Part shown: one piece after another, positions 31,145 through 40,893 of the stretch
Numbering within the stretch: the stretch's first letter is position 1
Layout of the letters: every line of letters begins with the position of its first letter
NCBI GenBank assembly: GCA_021927905.1
Contig: BLLK01000069.1
Coordinates: 1,054,001 to 1,118,000 of the forward strand
Length of the DNA: 64,000 nt
Reading direction: 5' to 3'
Source: Chaetoceros tenuissimus
Lineage: Eukaryota; Bacillariophyta; Thalassiosirophyceae; Chaetocerotales; Chaetocerotaceae
The notes under the pieces: generated by a model
The model's database searches: none
The model's input: only the letters and a program-made list of their open reading frames with translations
What the model was told of the DNA's origin: nothing
Program-made: the position numbers and the translations under genes

Positions 31145-31507
31145 ATTTTCAAGCCTGATTCAGTTCTTTCCTCCAATTTCTATTGAATGACGAGTTTTGT
31201 AATAGATTGGTGTGGATGAGGTATGTGGAGAGTGAAGTAGATTTACCTACTCTAATTACATTGAAATAAAAAAAAAGGCAACAAAAAGTTTTTCTCTCAT
31301 TCATGTTCCCTTTTCCTCTTTCCTTCCCCTTCCTTTCTTATTTAGCATTGTTCCCAAAAGCTCAAGAGAAGATACAAAGGAACACTTTCATTGTCAACGT
31401 AACATATTACAAACTTAAGTGTGTGTTCGAAGTCTTATAATAGTTGTTCTGCAATTGAACCTGCACATAGGACTGCCATTCAGTTCAGTTATTCATATTA
31501 TTGAAAA
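31145..31507. promoter_or_regulatory. NAA30/ArfGAP divergent promoter, left copy
   Basis: Homologous to 35247-35620 but with many substitutions and indels (for example in the pyrimidine tract around 31300-31340). It is the most diverged part of the duplicated unit. Confidence 0.6.
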
Positions 31508-31761
31508 ATGTTGCGAAAGCCAGGTTCCTACGATCCAAATAGAAGCTCAAGTAGAGCACAGTCATCCACTCGGAGAAAAACCGCCGAAGGACCAGATGAC
31601 CTTGTTAGGTACGTTTCCTATGATGCTTCTTCTTCTGTCTCGTTTCATGTTTCACAATCATATGCGTACTAAACTAAGTCCAACTCTTGCACTGTCGCCT
31701 GTATAGAAAACTTACTCGTCTGCCTGGAAACAAAAAGTGTGCAGACTGTGATTGGAAATGA
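31508..31761 (+). pseudogene. Truncated 5' fragment of the ArfGAP gene at the duplication joint
   Basis: Exon 1 (31508-31608) and the 98-nt intron are preserved and exon 2 begins at 31707, but after the first Cys pair of the zinc finger (NKKCADC) the sequence jumps at 31748 into the DUF2499 gene, and a stop follows at 31759. The spliced product would be 51 residues and could not form the C4 finger. It retains a promoter, so it may be transcribed. It is a by-product of the tandem duplication; the complete gene starts at 35621. Confidence 0.85.
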
Positions 31762-32326
31762 AGCTTGGAAAGGTTTGAGTTGGGGTATGTTGCCACTGCA
31801 TGCTTCATCTATTTGTGCAGTAACTCATCACTTCTTTTTCAATTCGCAAGATTTACTCTTTTTGGTTACCCTACAAGGGTTTTTAACACTGTTTGGTAAT
31901 ACAACATGCATGATTGCAGCGTATAGAATTGCGAAGAATAGCGGATGGCCAAATCTTGATATGGAACAAATTCAAGAAGAAAAGGAAGAAGATGATGATG
32001 ACAACCACAACACCGACATTGAAAACATAGAAAATGTATGGAAGAAAACTCATAGAGAGAGCTTTTCTCAGATGACTACGAAAACAAGTTCTTTTCTGTT
32101 CATCAAACTCATGATGATTGTACCTTTCACATCTTATGTGGTCAAATATGGAGAACTATTTCTGACTGTCCCTTTTCATCCTAAACCAAGCAATGCTATT
32201 GTCTCTATTTTTGTGATACCTCTCATTGTTGCTTTGTATTTTACGCAATTATCTTGTAAAGTATACGAGCTGCAGAGTGAGTTCAATGATGAGATTGTCG
32301 ACGAAGAAACATCGCTATTACAATAG
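31748..32326 (+). pseudogene. 5'-truncated copy of the DUF3593-DUF2499 gene
   Basis: It matches 27646-28224 with no difference seen, including the stop codon. The N-terminal DUF3593 half and the first DUF2499 helix are missing because the duplication break lies inside the gene. A frame is open from 31739 through the joint, but no ATG precedes the conserved GNEAWKGL segment, so a working product is unlikely unless translation starts at an internal Met. Confidence 0.85.
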
Positions 32327-32433
32327 TCTCTAGACTATCAAAGTCGGCAATTCTACAATATAAAATACAATACAAATCATAATCTCATATAATCTCATAG
32401 TTAGACCTATAGAAATCTAAGTGCTGCACCTAT

Positions 32434-33947
32434 TCATAGACTCAAACGATTCTTCGGTACATCAGAAACCCGATTTTTTATATGAATACAATCTTTACAG
32501 CGTCCACGCCTTCGTAGAAGTCGAAAGTCCACAAATGAGGACGTCCAATCTCTCAGCAACTCTTCAGCTGCAAAGACAATATAATTGTTCATCAACCTTT
32601 CTTTCAGTAATCCACTCCTAATTGCATTCCTCATCACACTTTTCACCATTTTATCAACGTCCAATATCGTCACATGAGGGTACTCATCACTCTCATTTAC
32701 CAATGCCATCAGCTCTTCCCTATAACTCATATCAGTCTCATCGCTTGTCATGAGGAGTGTGATGTTATGATCTAAGTTTTCCGTCTCGTTTAGAGAACAT
32801 TTGAAATACTCTCTCATACGATTGATACTTGTATCACATTGCTGAACAACATCGCCCCGCCTGATGTGGAGGTGACCTAGGTATGTATTATCAAGTGCCT
32901 GTGTGTGTATTCTTTTTTCAAGCCTCTTTTTCAGCATTTTTAGATGTGATGGATCTGCATCATTGTCTTTTGTATATATACATCCGTTGCATTCTTCCTT
33001 GTTTAGCCCGTTAATTAGACAATGTTGTAAGAGGAAAGGTCTCATTCTAGGTCTGTAGACCTTCTTCCAATCGCCAATCAGATCTGAATAGGTTTCAGCA
33101 ATATGTTGAGAAGGCCCCTTCAAACGATCTTCAAATAGGTCTGCTTCGTACAAGGATCCCTTCAATTCCCATACAAACCATGATGCTCTTCCTGCAAATA
33201 TGTATAGTCTAATATAGATTGGAAATCGGTCTTCCAATCGTTTTCTTTGCTCACAACGTGAAACCAATGTTGATACTTCGAGGTTTCGCTCACGGTATCA
33301 AACAAAGGAAACTGATGCCAGTCCTCAAAATGTTGTCCAAACTCATCTCGACCTGACTTAATCACTGGTTGGTTATCACTTGCAAATGTAAGGTTAGAAA
33401 AGTCTGACCACTCGAGCTGATCATCAATGAGCATTCCATTATTATGAAAAGGAGACAACAATCTTGATGGAGGAGGCAAAACAACCTCAGCACATAGAAA
33501 GCCTGCAATTTGAGCAAGATTATGTATGATGGTCTTACGATCGTCTAATCCTGCTTGCCCATATGCCCAGTATATCTTGTTTTTTATAGGTCGACCAGAG
33601 CATACTCTCCGACAAGAGCTCTCTACTTTTTTATCATTAGAATGGTTGGATATTGTATCAGAAATTATCAAGATTTTTTCAGTACTTCTTAATTGTATAC
33701 TTTCCTTTCCTAAATTTGTCGTAGCCTTACTTTCCAAAATTTGGTAAAGCATGTGATTTAATATTAGCATGAACGTCATACAAACAATGCTAAATATTAA
33801 AACTAGTATTAACATCCTTTTCCAGGAAGCATATGTATGAATGCGAGATTGAAGAGGCTGTCTTTTTGGATTTCTTAGTATTGCAGAAGAAGAGCTGTAC
33901 ATTTTCAAAACTTTGGAAGAAAAACAAGGTTTTTTTAGAAGTTTCAT
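32434..33947 (-). CDS. Fucosyltransferase-like type II membrane glycosyltransferase (right copy), same frame change
   Basis: Predicted protein segments are identical to those of the left copy at 28332-29845, including the anchor, the HIRRGD motif and the frame change (here between about 33177 and 33192). The copies therefore either inherited a lesion that predates the duplication, or the same base-call fault was copied because one sequence was assembled twice. Function as for the left copy. Confidence 0.68.
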
Positions 33948-34658
33948 ATGAATAAAATATAACGTAGTTGAAAATAGGATAAGAGAAGTTGAAGAATCCT
34001 AGGCATCTATTTTGAGTTTTGTTGGAATGCTTTTGTATGTTGTATGGTAGTGCGGCCGTTGTATTTATCAGGTAAAGCAAGACTAGACTATTTGATAGTA
34101 TTCAAAAAATGAGTGACTTTCCACTTCTTTCACACGTCTTTTAGAATTCAAAAATTTACTTATAGCTTGTGTCTAAACAAGTTTTACTCAGTCTTGTGTG
34201 ATTAAAAATAAATATTTATCGATTTAGAAAGGTCAGAATTGAATATCAAATGAAATTGCACAATACCTATGAATTGGCGTCTAATCAATTTCACAAAATA
34301 TATAAAATTACGATTTAGATGTATTGGAATTTTTCAAAGATTCTTGTCTGTTTTATAAATTTGTTATCATAGAATACTTCCTTCGATAGTCAAGATACAA
34401 TTGTGACTGCGATGTTTCTTCGTCTACAATCTCTTCATGCATAATGAAAACAATGGAAAATAAAAACTTGTTGATCAATTACAATCCCACCATAACTTTG
34501 AACCATTTAGTGTTCATCTATGCCTACAATTATCTTCTTTATATTCAAATATCATCATGAAATCTTTTTACGACGATATTGAATTATTTTAATTTGCAAG
34601 TACAGAAGTAGAGAAGATAAAATATTATAAAAAGCAATCCATTATCAAGTCTAATATT
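33948..34658. other. AT-rich intergenic region inside the right duplication unit
   Basis: Matches 29846-30556 with no difference seen on inspection. No feature recognised. Confidence 0.5.
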
Positions 34659-35246
34659 TTAATCTTTCAACCAAAGCCGGAGCCTATAAGCATCATTATT
34701 ATTCAAATAATACCTGACAAGAAACTCTTCCCTCATAAATCCAAGTCTATCCTCATACAATTTCATAGCAGCTTTATTAGTGACTTCTGTCTCGAGCATA
34801 ATACTAGAGCATCCCATATGTTCCATTCTTCTCACTGCTCGTTTCACAAGCGCACTTCCAATCCCCGATCGTCGATGTGAAGTATCCACCGCCAGCATAC
34901 CGATATAACCACATAATTTAGTCGTCGGTCCTTCATTTTCATTCATTTGATCATCCTCTTCAGGATCTACTTTACAAACAATACATCCAATCGGTTCCGC
35001 ATTTGGATCATTTTCAGGAACGGCAAAAATACACAAATCTGGAAACCGCGTTAAGAAGTATCTATAGGTGAATATTGAGTATGGTTCGGATAAATCTCTA
35101 CCAACTAGCTTCATGACTATATCTATTTGTGATTCATCTTTGTAATTTACGAATTTGATGCCTTGTATAATCATATCTTCGTCAATCTGTTCTTGATTGG
35201 AGTTGTCAATGTTTAGACTTTGGATTTTGGGTGCTAGAGTCGTCAT
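34659..35246 (-). CDS. NAA30: NatC N-alpha-acetyltransferase catalytic subunit NAA30 (right copy)
   Basis: A 195-residue GNAT protein with the same motifs as the left copy (RRSGIG acetyl-CoA loop, EPYSIFTYRYFL, NAYRLRLWL-like end). It differs in two residues of the acidic loop (NENEG in place of NQDEG) plus a few silent sites. Both copies are intact, so dosage is doubled if both are real. Its promoter is shared head-to-head with the complete ArfGAP gene, so this copy sits in the presumed original context on the right side. Confidence 0.93.
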   Translation of the reverse strand: MTTLAPKIQSLNIDNSNQEQIDEDMIIQGIKFVNYKDESQIDIVMKLVGRDLSEPYSIFTYRYFLTRFPDLCIFAVPENDPNAEPIGCIVCKVDPEEDDQMNENEGPTTKLCGYIGMLAVDTSHRRSGIGSALVKRAVRRMEHMGCSSIMLETEVTNKAAMKLYEDRLGFMREEFLVRYYLNNNDAYRLRLWLKD

Positions 35247-35620
35247 ATTTTCAAGCCTGATTCAGTTCTTTCCTCCAATTTCTATTGAAAGACGAGAGGA
35301 TAGTAATAGATTGGTGTGGATGTAGGTATGTGGAGTAAAGTAGTGAAGTAAATATACCTACTCTTACTACATTGAAATTAAAAAAAAAGGCAACAAAGTT
35401 TTTGTCTTTTTCCCTTCCTAATTACTTCCCCTCTTTCCTTTCCCTTCCTTTCTCAGCATTGTGAAAGCGAAGAGAAGATACAAAGGAACACTTTCATTGT
35501 CAACGTAACATATTCATATTACAAACTTAAGTGTGTGTTCGAAGTCTTATAATACTTGTTCTGCAATTGAACCTGCACATAGGACTGCCATTCAGTACAG
35601 TTGCATCATATTATTGAAAA
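35247..35620. promoter_or_regulatory. NAA30/ArfGAP divergent promoter, right copy
   Basis: The homologue of 31145-31507, with differing pyrimidine tract and several small indels. It drives NAA30 leftward and ArfGAP rightward. Confidence 0.6.
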
Positions 35621-38077
35621 ATGTTGCGAAAGCCAGGTTCCTACGATCCAAATAGAAGCTCAAGTAGAGCACAGTCGTCCACTCGGAGAAAAACCGCCGA
35701 AGGACCAGATGACATTGTTAGGTACGTTTCCTATGATGCATCTTCTCGTGTCTCGTTTCATATTCCAAATCATATGTTTACTAAACTGAGTCTAATTTTT
35801 GCACAACACCTGTATAGAAAACTTACTCGTCTACCTGGAAACAAAAATTGTGCAGACTGTTCGGCAAAGTTGCCCCAAGTGGCGAATCTTACTTTTGGAA
35901 CATTTGTATGTCTAGCGTGTGGAGGAGTACATCGTGAATTCAATCATAGAATTAAGGGAGTAGGTCATTCAGCATTCACACAAGAAGAAGCGAGTTTTCT
36001 GCAAGCTAATGGAAATGACAATGTCAATGCCATGTATCTTGCCAACTTTTCCAATGGAAATGAGCGATTGAGAGCACCGGACGGATCTGCTGGAACTGTT
36101 GATGGACAGTTGTTGAGGGTGTGGTTGAGAAGAAAGTATGTTGATAGAGCATGGGCTGCAAATAATAGAAATGCTGCGAGTAATATTCAACCGACGAGAG
36201 CACAGATTCCCCCAAAGAAACAGGCTCCAGCTGCTCCTGCCCCTTCCAATGACTTGCTAGGTGGAGGAGATTTATTTGGAGCTGCACCACAGCCACCAGC
36301 ATCAACAGCTGCACCTCCTGTACCAAGTTATGGAAATGACGCAGAATGGGATGCTTTCGGTAAATCTAGAGCAAATGCGAATTCCTTCCAGGCTGATTTC
36401 GGGTCGCAACCACAGTCGAATAATAATTTGCAATCGTCATTTCAAGCTGATTTCAGTTCTATGCCATCGCAACCGCCTCCTCAGACACCGGCGCCAATGC
36501 CATCCTTTCAGCCAAACTTTCCATCTCCAGATCCACCGCAGCAACAGCATCAGCAGGCTAGCTTCAACCCCAATTTTCCTCAGCCTTCGACGCCTAATCA
36601 GTCATCTCAGGCTCCTCCTCCTTTTGAAGCTAATTTTCAACATCAGCCACTTCCTGGAGCTGCCATGTCTGCTCCTCCAGTGAGTAATGATCCTCCAATG
36701 CAGAATGGTTTCAATGCAGATTTTGGGAACTTCCCAACAAGTCCTACCAATCATGGACAACATAATGTACAGCAACCGCAAATTCAACCACAGCAACAGC
36801 AGCAAATGTTTCATCCGAACTTTGATCAGTCTCAGCAACAAATGCAGATGCAGCAACCTCCACAGCAACAACAACAAGGATTCAATCCAACCTTTGAACA
36901 GCCTCGGCAACAAATGCAGATGCAGCAACCTCCACAGCAACAGCCGCAGCAGCAACAAGGATTCAATCCAACCTTTGAACAGCCTCAGCAACAAATGCAG
37001 ATGCAGCAACCTCCACAGCAAATGCAGATGCAGCAGCCACAGCAACAAATGCAGCAACCTACACAGCAGTCTCAGCAAAATATGCAACAGCAAGGATTCA
37101 ATCCTAACTTTCAGCAGCAGCCACAGATGCAGATTCAGCAACCTACACAGCAGTCTCAGCAAAATATGCAACAGCAAGGATTCAATCCTAACTTTCAGCA
37201 GCAGCCACAGATGCAGATTCAGCAACCTACACAGCAGTCTCAGCAAAATATGCAACAGCAAGGATTCAATCCTAACTTTCAGCAGCAGCCACAGATGCAG
37301 ATGCAGCAACCTACACAGCAGTCTCAGCAAAATATGCAACAGCAAGGATTCAATCCTAACTTTCAGCAGCCGCAGCAACAAATGCAGATGCAACAACCAC
37401 CTACACAGCAAACGCAAATGGAATTGCCAGCGCCAGCGCAGCAAGCGAATAACACTCCTCCAACCATTCAGACTCAACCTGGACCACGTGCCGATGGTAT
37501 GTCAATGTCAATTCCATCTCCAACTGGAGCAAATACATCTGCACCTATGCCAACAACTGAATCTGGCTCAAATTTGAATGATGATGCATTTCCCAACACC
37601 AGTGAAAATCAAGCTCCGCCTGTTCTAGAACCAGTTCAAGTGAAGGAGGAGAGTGCTGACCCATTTGACGCATTTAATTCTTTGTCCATCGGTGATGCAC
37701 CTCCTATGATGAATAGTCTACATTCTCATGCAAGTATGAACGGTATGGGTGCGTCTACCACTCAAGAAGTGAAACAAGAAGAGTCCATTGTGCAGCCACC
37801 TGTACAACACGTCACTCATGAAGTTGGCAAAAAGTTGTTATATCGTGATAGCAAGAATAATGAATCAGTTGTCGAAATTTTGAAAGTTCATCGCGACGAC
37901 GAATTGGTGCCTTACTATGAAATTAAATTACCTTGTGGCAAAGAAAAGCAGACAGACAATGCGCATTTGAGTGAACCACCAAGCAATGAGGAGCTGCTGA
38001 AAAACATTCATGAAGCTATTGGAGGTTTTGACACTTCGAAACTTTTTGCTCTCAATCAATTTATCAAGTCACTGTAA
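35621..38077 (+). CDS. AGFG/AGD14-type ArfGAP with a long Gln-rich repeat region
   Basis: Two exons, 35621-35721 and 35818-38077. The 96-nt intron (GTACGT...TATAG) is a multiple of three without a stop, so it can be misread as coding; spliced length is 786 residues. The ArfGAP zinc finger has C-x2-C-x16-C-x2-C (CADC...CLAC) followed by GGVHREFNHRIKGVG with the arginine finger, closest to AGFG and plant AGD14. The middle is Gln/Pro-rich with repeated FNPNF and FNPTF, and a DPFDAF motif that could bind adaptors or clathrin machinery. The C-terminus (KLLYRDSKNNESVVEILKVH, DDELVPYYEI, GKEKQT) resembles a small SH3/Tudor-like barrel. It should stimulate GTP hydrolysis by Arf on vesicle membranes. 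Four 84-bp repeats lie inside the gene. Confidence 0.88.
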   Translation: MLRKPGSYDPNRSSSRAQSSTRRKTAEGPDDIVRYVSYDASSRVSFHIPNHMFTKLSLIFAQHLYRKLTRLPGNKNCADCSAKLPQVANLTFGTFVCLACGGVHREFNHRIKGVGHSAFTQEEASFLQANGNDNVNAMYLANFSNGNERLRAPDGSAGTVDGQLLRVWLRRKYVDRAWAANNRNAASNIQPTRAQIPPKKQAPAAPAPSNDLLGGGDLFGAAPQPPASTAAPPVPSYGNDAEWDAFGKSRANANSFQADFGSQPQSNNNLQSSFQADFSSMPSQPPPQTPAPMPSFQPNFPSPDPPQQQHQQASFNPNFPQPSTPNQSSQAPPPFEANFQHQPLPGAAMSAPPVSNDPPMQNGFNADFGNFPTSPTNHGQHNVQQPQIQPQQQQQMFHPNFDQSQQQMQMQQPPQQQQQGFNPTFEQPRQQMQMQQPPQQQPQQQQGFNPTFEQPQQQMQMQQPPQQMQMQQPQQQMQQPTQQSQQNMQQQGFNPNFQQQPQMQIQQPTQQSQQNMQQQGFNPNFQQQPQMQIQQPTQQSQQNMQQQGFNPNFQQQPQMQMQQPTQQSQQNMQQQGFNPNFQQPQQQMQMQQPPTQQTQMELPAPAQQANNTPPTIQTQPGPRADGMSMSIPSPTGANTSAPMPTTESGSNLNDDAFPNTSENQAPPVLEPVQVKEESADPFDAFNSLSIGDAPPMMNSLHSHASMNGMGASTTQEVKQEESIVQPPVQHVTHEVGKKLLYRDSKNNESVVEILKVHRDDELVPYYEIKLPCGKEKQTDNAHLSEPPSNEELLKNIHEAIGGFDTSKLFALNQFIKSL
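37055..37390 (+). repeat. 84-bp tandem repeat (four copies) inside the ArfGAP coding region
   Basis: Copies start at 37055, 37139, 37223 and 37307. Each encodes 28 residues with QPTQQSQQNMQQQGFNPNF and a following QPQMQ tract. The first three are almost identical at DNA level; the fourth diverges at its end. Because the unit is a multiple of three, copy number can change without breaking the frame. Confidence 0.93.
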
Positions 38078-38437
38078 TTTTCTTAAAACGGTGATTATTC
38101 AAAGAAGTGTCTCCTTTCTAAGTTACACTACTTACCATCCAGCAAGAAGCTTTTCGTAAGCTCAAACAGAAAATAGGGGGTCGTTTTTAGATGAGAGGGA
38201 TATTTCCTTGTCTCAAAGAAGCTCGGGCGGGTAGACTAGCTAGATGAGAATAGATTCTCCGATATTTTCGAACAGTTTCTTGACGGCCTATGACCCGTCA
38301 TGGTTCTTATTCAAGTGATTTTGTATGATGGAAGTTCTCAAATCTCTAGATGAAACAGGCCGCCCTTGCTCAATCACCCTTACATAAAGTGATAAAAGTA
38401 TCTACACTAGCGTCTAGTGAAGTGAAGTGAATTAATA
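38078..38437. other. Intergenic between ArfGAP and the multipass membrane protein
   Basis: No tRNA, repeat or coding frame recognised. Confidence 0.4.
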
Positions 38438-39430
38438 ATGAATCAAGAGAAGGCAATGAAATCAAGACCTTTGATATTTATGCTATTGGCAACAGTATTC
38501 TGGATTTCGGCTCACATTATTGGACAAAGTAATGGATTGCCAACATGGTGTTTACTCCAAAGTTCAGCCTGTATAATATCTTTCTGCTTCATCTTCGAAA
38601 ATCTGGTCCAAGCAGTCCTTCCTTTCTGTCCTAAGCAGTATGTCTTTGCACATTTTGCTTTAGGTTTGTTACAACACATGTTTTATCTAATCAGTTACCT
38701 AGTCCGAACTGATTTCTTCATAACTTACTGGAAGTCCGTCTTTTTTGGATATTACATTTGGACCATGACTTTACTGGCATGTAGACCTCAGGTGTTCTTT
38801 CCAAGCTTTGCGAAATTCTACTGCATCCATCATAGTGCTGCCTTTATCATCACCGGCATCTGGGCATTGATCCCCAATTCCAATTGGGATGACAAGTACA
38901 TGAGTCTAGGCGCAATGATTTGGTTGACCTCCGATTGCTACGTCTACTTTATCAATGCCTATCGCGCTTTGAATCCTGAAATAGGAAATAGACAAAGTTT
39001 TAAGAAGCTGCAAAGGATTATATTTTGCATCGAGCGAATTCATCGATCTTCAGCATACATCCAAGGCCTCATTCTTTGCAAAGGATCTCCCTCTCAACTT
39101 GGCTGGTGTGTTCTTGGCACTACGCTTTTTATTGATCTAGTTGACACAAAATTTCAAATAACATCAATCTCTAGATCTGTGTCATCTTTTCAGGATAAAG
39201 AATCACACACTGATCATTCGCTAAGGAAGAGATGGAGTATACTTGTAATGAATGGAGACGATGATGGTCAAGGAACCTCCTCCAGTTCTTCTGACACGGA
39301 TGAGGATGAGCTTATATGCGAAGATTTTCAAGCTTTTGATGTATCAAGTCAGGAGAAGGGTTTATTTCCAATAGGTTTCCAACCACAGACCCAAACAAAT
39401 GAAGGGATCTGGAGCATTCAACAAAAATAA
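38438..39430 (+). CDS. Multipass membrane protein, family not recognised (weak TLC-domain resemblance)
   Basis: A single exon of 330 residues with about seven hydrophobic helices in the first 240 residues (for example IFMLLATVFWISAHIIG, FAHFALGLLQHMFYLISYL, WKSVFFGYYIWTMTLL, AAFIITGIWALI, MSLGAMIWLTSDCYVYFI, LGWCVLGTTLFIDLV). A His pair in CIHHSAAF and the helix pattern faintly recall TLC/CLN8 proteins, which act in sphingolipid or membrane lipid metabolism, but the resemblance is too weak for an assignment. The last ~80 residues are acidic and Ser-rich (SSSSSDTDEDE), likely cytosolic. The gene looks complete. Confidence 0.6.
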   Translation: MNQEKAMKSRPLIFMLLATVFWISAHIIGQSNGLPTWCLLQSSACIISFCFIFENLVQAVLPFCPKQYVFAHFALGLLQHMFYLISYLVRTDFFITYWKSVFFGYYIWTMTLLACRPQVFFPSFAKFYCIHHSAAFIITGIWALIPNSNWDDKYMSLGAMIWLTSDCYVYFINAYRALNPEIGNRQSFKKLQRIIFCIERIHRSSAYIQGLILCKGSPSQLGWCVLGTTLFIDLVDTKFQITSISRSVSSFQDKESHTDHSLRKRWSILVMNGDDDGQGTSSSSSDTDEDELICEDFQAFDVSSQEKGLFPIGFQPQTQTNEGIWSIQQK

Positions 39431-40192
39431 AGATAAGAAATTCATACGAATGTATTGTAATAATGCCTACATAAACTTTGAATTTTTAGAAGGTGGAATT
39501 TCATTTACTTGTCTTTACGCAATTATTCCATAGATGAAACAATGACAATCACTTTCAATCTTTTTCTCTAAACATCTAAAATGCTTTGAATTAGTGTGGT
39601 AGAAACGATATCTTCTCATTCTTTCAGATGTATTTCCTTATTTTTCAGGTGTGGTGTTTTAAAAAGCTTCCGTAGCTTCCCCATTTTGCTACTGACAACT
39701 TCTACATCTATCCTCCCCAACCTTCCCTCGATAATTTTTCCAGGTTTCATTCTTTTAAGAAAGTGGCAATCATGTTTCGGAGTAACTACTGCTTCTTTTG
39801 CATGATGATTATTCTCGTTCTTGAAGATTTTACTATTTTGTACCAACCTTGATGATTATTCATCATTTTTCATTTCAACATTTCGATGAAGTTGAATCAC
39901 ATCAAATTTCTTTGGGCTTCTCAGTGAAGCGGGCGGATAAATTTTTGCAAGATTGATTGATTGAAGTAAAAACAGGAGTTTCAATCAATGAAACAGATTG
40001 CAGCAAAATAATCAAGCTATTTAGTCGATGCAACTATTCTCTCATTTAATCTGAAATGTAGAAGCAAGATATTGCTGTAAAAGCTAGGAACAACAATGAC
40101 GAAGAACAAACAATTTCTTGTTTTCTTCTTCCCTTTTTGTTCTTTTACTTTTTGTCAGACAGACGACAGAGGAACAACAAAATGAAATTGAT
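39431..40192. other. Intergenic left of the transposon
   Basis: AT-rich. Open frames on both strands (for example 39596-39846) mirror each other and lack any domain. An ATG at 40096 opens a 29-codon frame with a Phe-rich hydrophobic run, too short to call. Confidence 0.4.
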
Positions 40193-40201
40193 GGAAAATA
40201 C
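40193..40201. repeat. Target-site duplication, left
   Basis: GGAAAATAC directly abutting the left inverted repeat; an exact copy of 40885-40893. Confidence 0.88.
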
Positions 40202-40884
40202 GAGCTAGAGTCCTTACGCTCTCATTTCGCGAGTACCGGTTCACTACGCTCTCATTTTATAAACTGGCATGTACGACAAATGACCCAGACAAAACAAAAC
40301 GTCATAATATATTCATTCCCACGAACAGAAAATGCATCATTGTATCTGAATCAAATCATTCGAATCATCCCCAACATCTAATCCACTTTAAGGCAATCTA
40401 TAAGAATCTCATTATTCATAAACTTTATAAAAAAATTTATTATGTATATACTTTTATCGAAAACTCAGTGTTTTCATACTACTACAAATGTTTTAAAATC
40501 TCCCTTGAATATATTCCTCTAAAATTTCATATTGGCTTACTTCTGAAAGAAGAGAAAAGGAAAGAAGATGGATTTACGCTCTTTAACTAGGCTGGCTACA
40601 TATGATTATTTATTATATCCCAGCAGATTTATTTTTGAACTTAGCTGAAATTGAAATTGCATGGTCGAAAACAGTAGTATCCCAAACCTGCCAAAAAGTA
40701 AGGAGCCAAACTTGGATTAGAAGTCTGAGCTCAGATATTTCAAGGATTTTCCAATCTTTCTTTACGTACATATCGCTGTACAATATTCGAGAAAAAGTGC
40801 GCGGGTCATGCATTTTCCCTAGCCATGTAAATGAGAGTGTAGTGAACCGGTACTCGCGAAATGAGAGCGTAAGGACTCTAGCTC
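40202..40884. mobile_element. Non-autonomous terminal-inverted-repeat DNA transposon (Mutator-like by target duplication size)
   Basis: The terminal inverted repeats 40202-40257 and 40829-40884 are 56 bp each with one mismatch; they begin GAGCTAGAGTCCTTACGCTC. Within each repeat a 13-bp word (TACGCTCTCATTT) appears twice, the outer one exact on both sides. Immediately outside both ends lies the same 9-bp word GGAAAATAC (40193-40201 and 40885-40893), an exact target-site duplication. The 683-bp element has no transposase frame. A 9-bp duplication with long inverted ends fits Mutator-like elements best; an autonomous partner is not in this window. The intact duplication and near-identical ends point to a fairly recent insertion. 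Confidence 0.9.
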
Positions 40885-40893
40885 GGAAAATAC
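40885..40893. repeat. Target-site duplication, right
   Basis: GGAAAATAC directly abutting the right inverted repeat. Confidence 0.88.

Larger units (their letters stand above)
27646..31749. repeat. Tandem duplication, left unit (about 4.1 kb)
   Basis: This unit contains the 3' half of the DUF3593-DUF2499 gene, the fucosyltransferase-like gene, NAA30, and the first exon plus a stub of the ArfGAP gene. It is repeated from 31748 at a constant offset of 4,102 bp. By eye the units are identical from 27646 to about 30833; beyond that, substitutions appear in NAA30, and indels in the NAA30/ArfGAP promoter shift the offset to 4,111 bp at the right end. Confidence 0.93.
31748..35860. repeat. Tandem duplication, right unit (about 4.1 kb)
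   Basis: Second copy of 27646-31749. It ends inside exon 2 of the intact ArfGAP gene at GCAGACTGT (35852-35860), whose last two bases GT are shared with the start of the unit (GTGATTGG). The joint at 31748 thus shows 2-bp microhomology. The unit includes the second fucosyltransferase-like gene and the second NAA30. Confidence 0.92.

Noticed and set aside
35722-35817. Apparent coding stretch between ArfGAP exon 1 and the zinc finger
   Set aside because: GTACGT...TATAG borders and 96 nt; an in-frame intron.
37055-37390. CRISPR-like regular repeats
   Set aside because: Contiguous 84-bp units with no spacers, in a eukaryotic coding region.
36602-37577. Two open frames of nearly 300 residues overlapping the ArfGAP gene on both strands
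   Set aside because: They are shadows of the Gln-rich repeat: one is almost all Leu/Arg, the other Ser/Asn/Lys, and neither has a domain.
38161-38300. GC-richer stretch examined as a possible tRNA
   Set aside because: No cloverleaf arms or TTCGA-type T-loop in the right position.
40118-40381. Open frame of 87 codons with a hydrophobic start
   Set aside because: Runs across the left end of the transposon, so most of it is inverted-repeat sequence.
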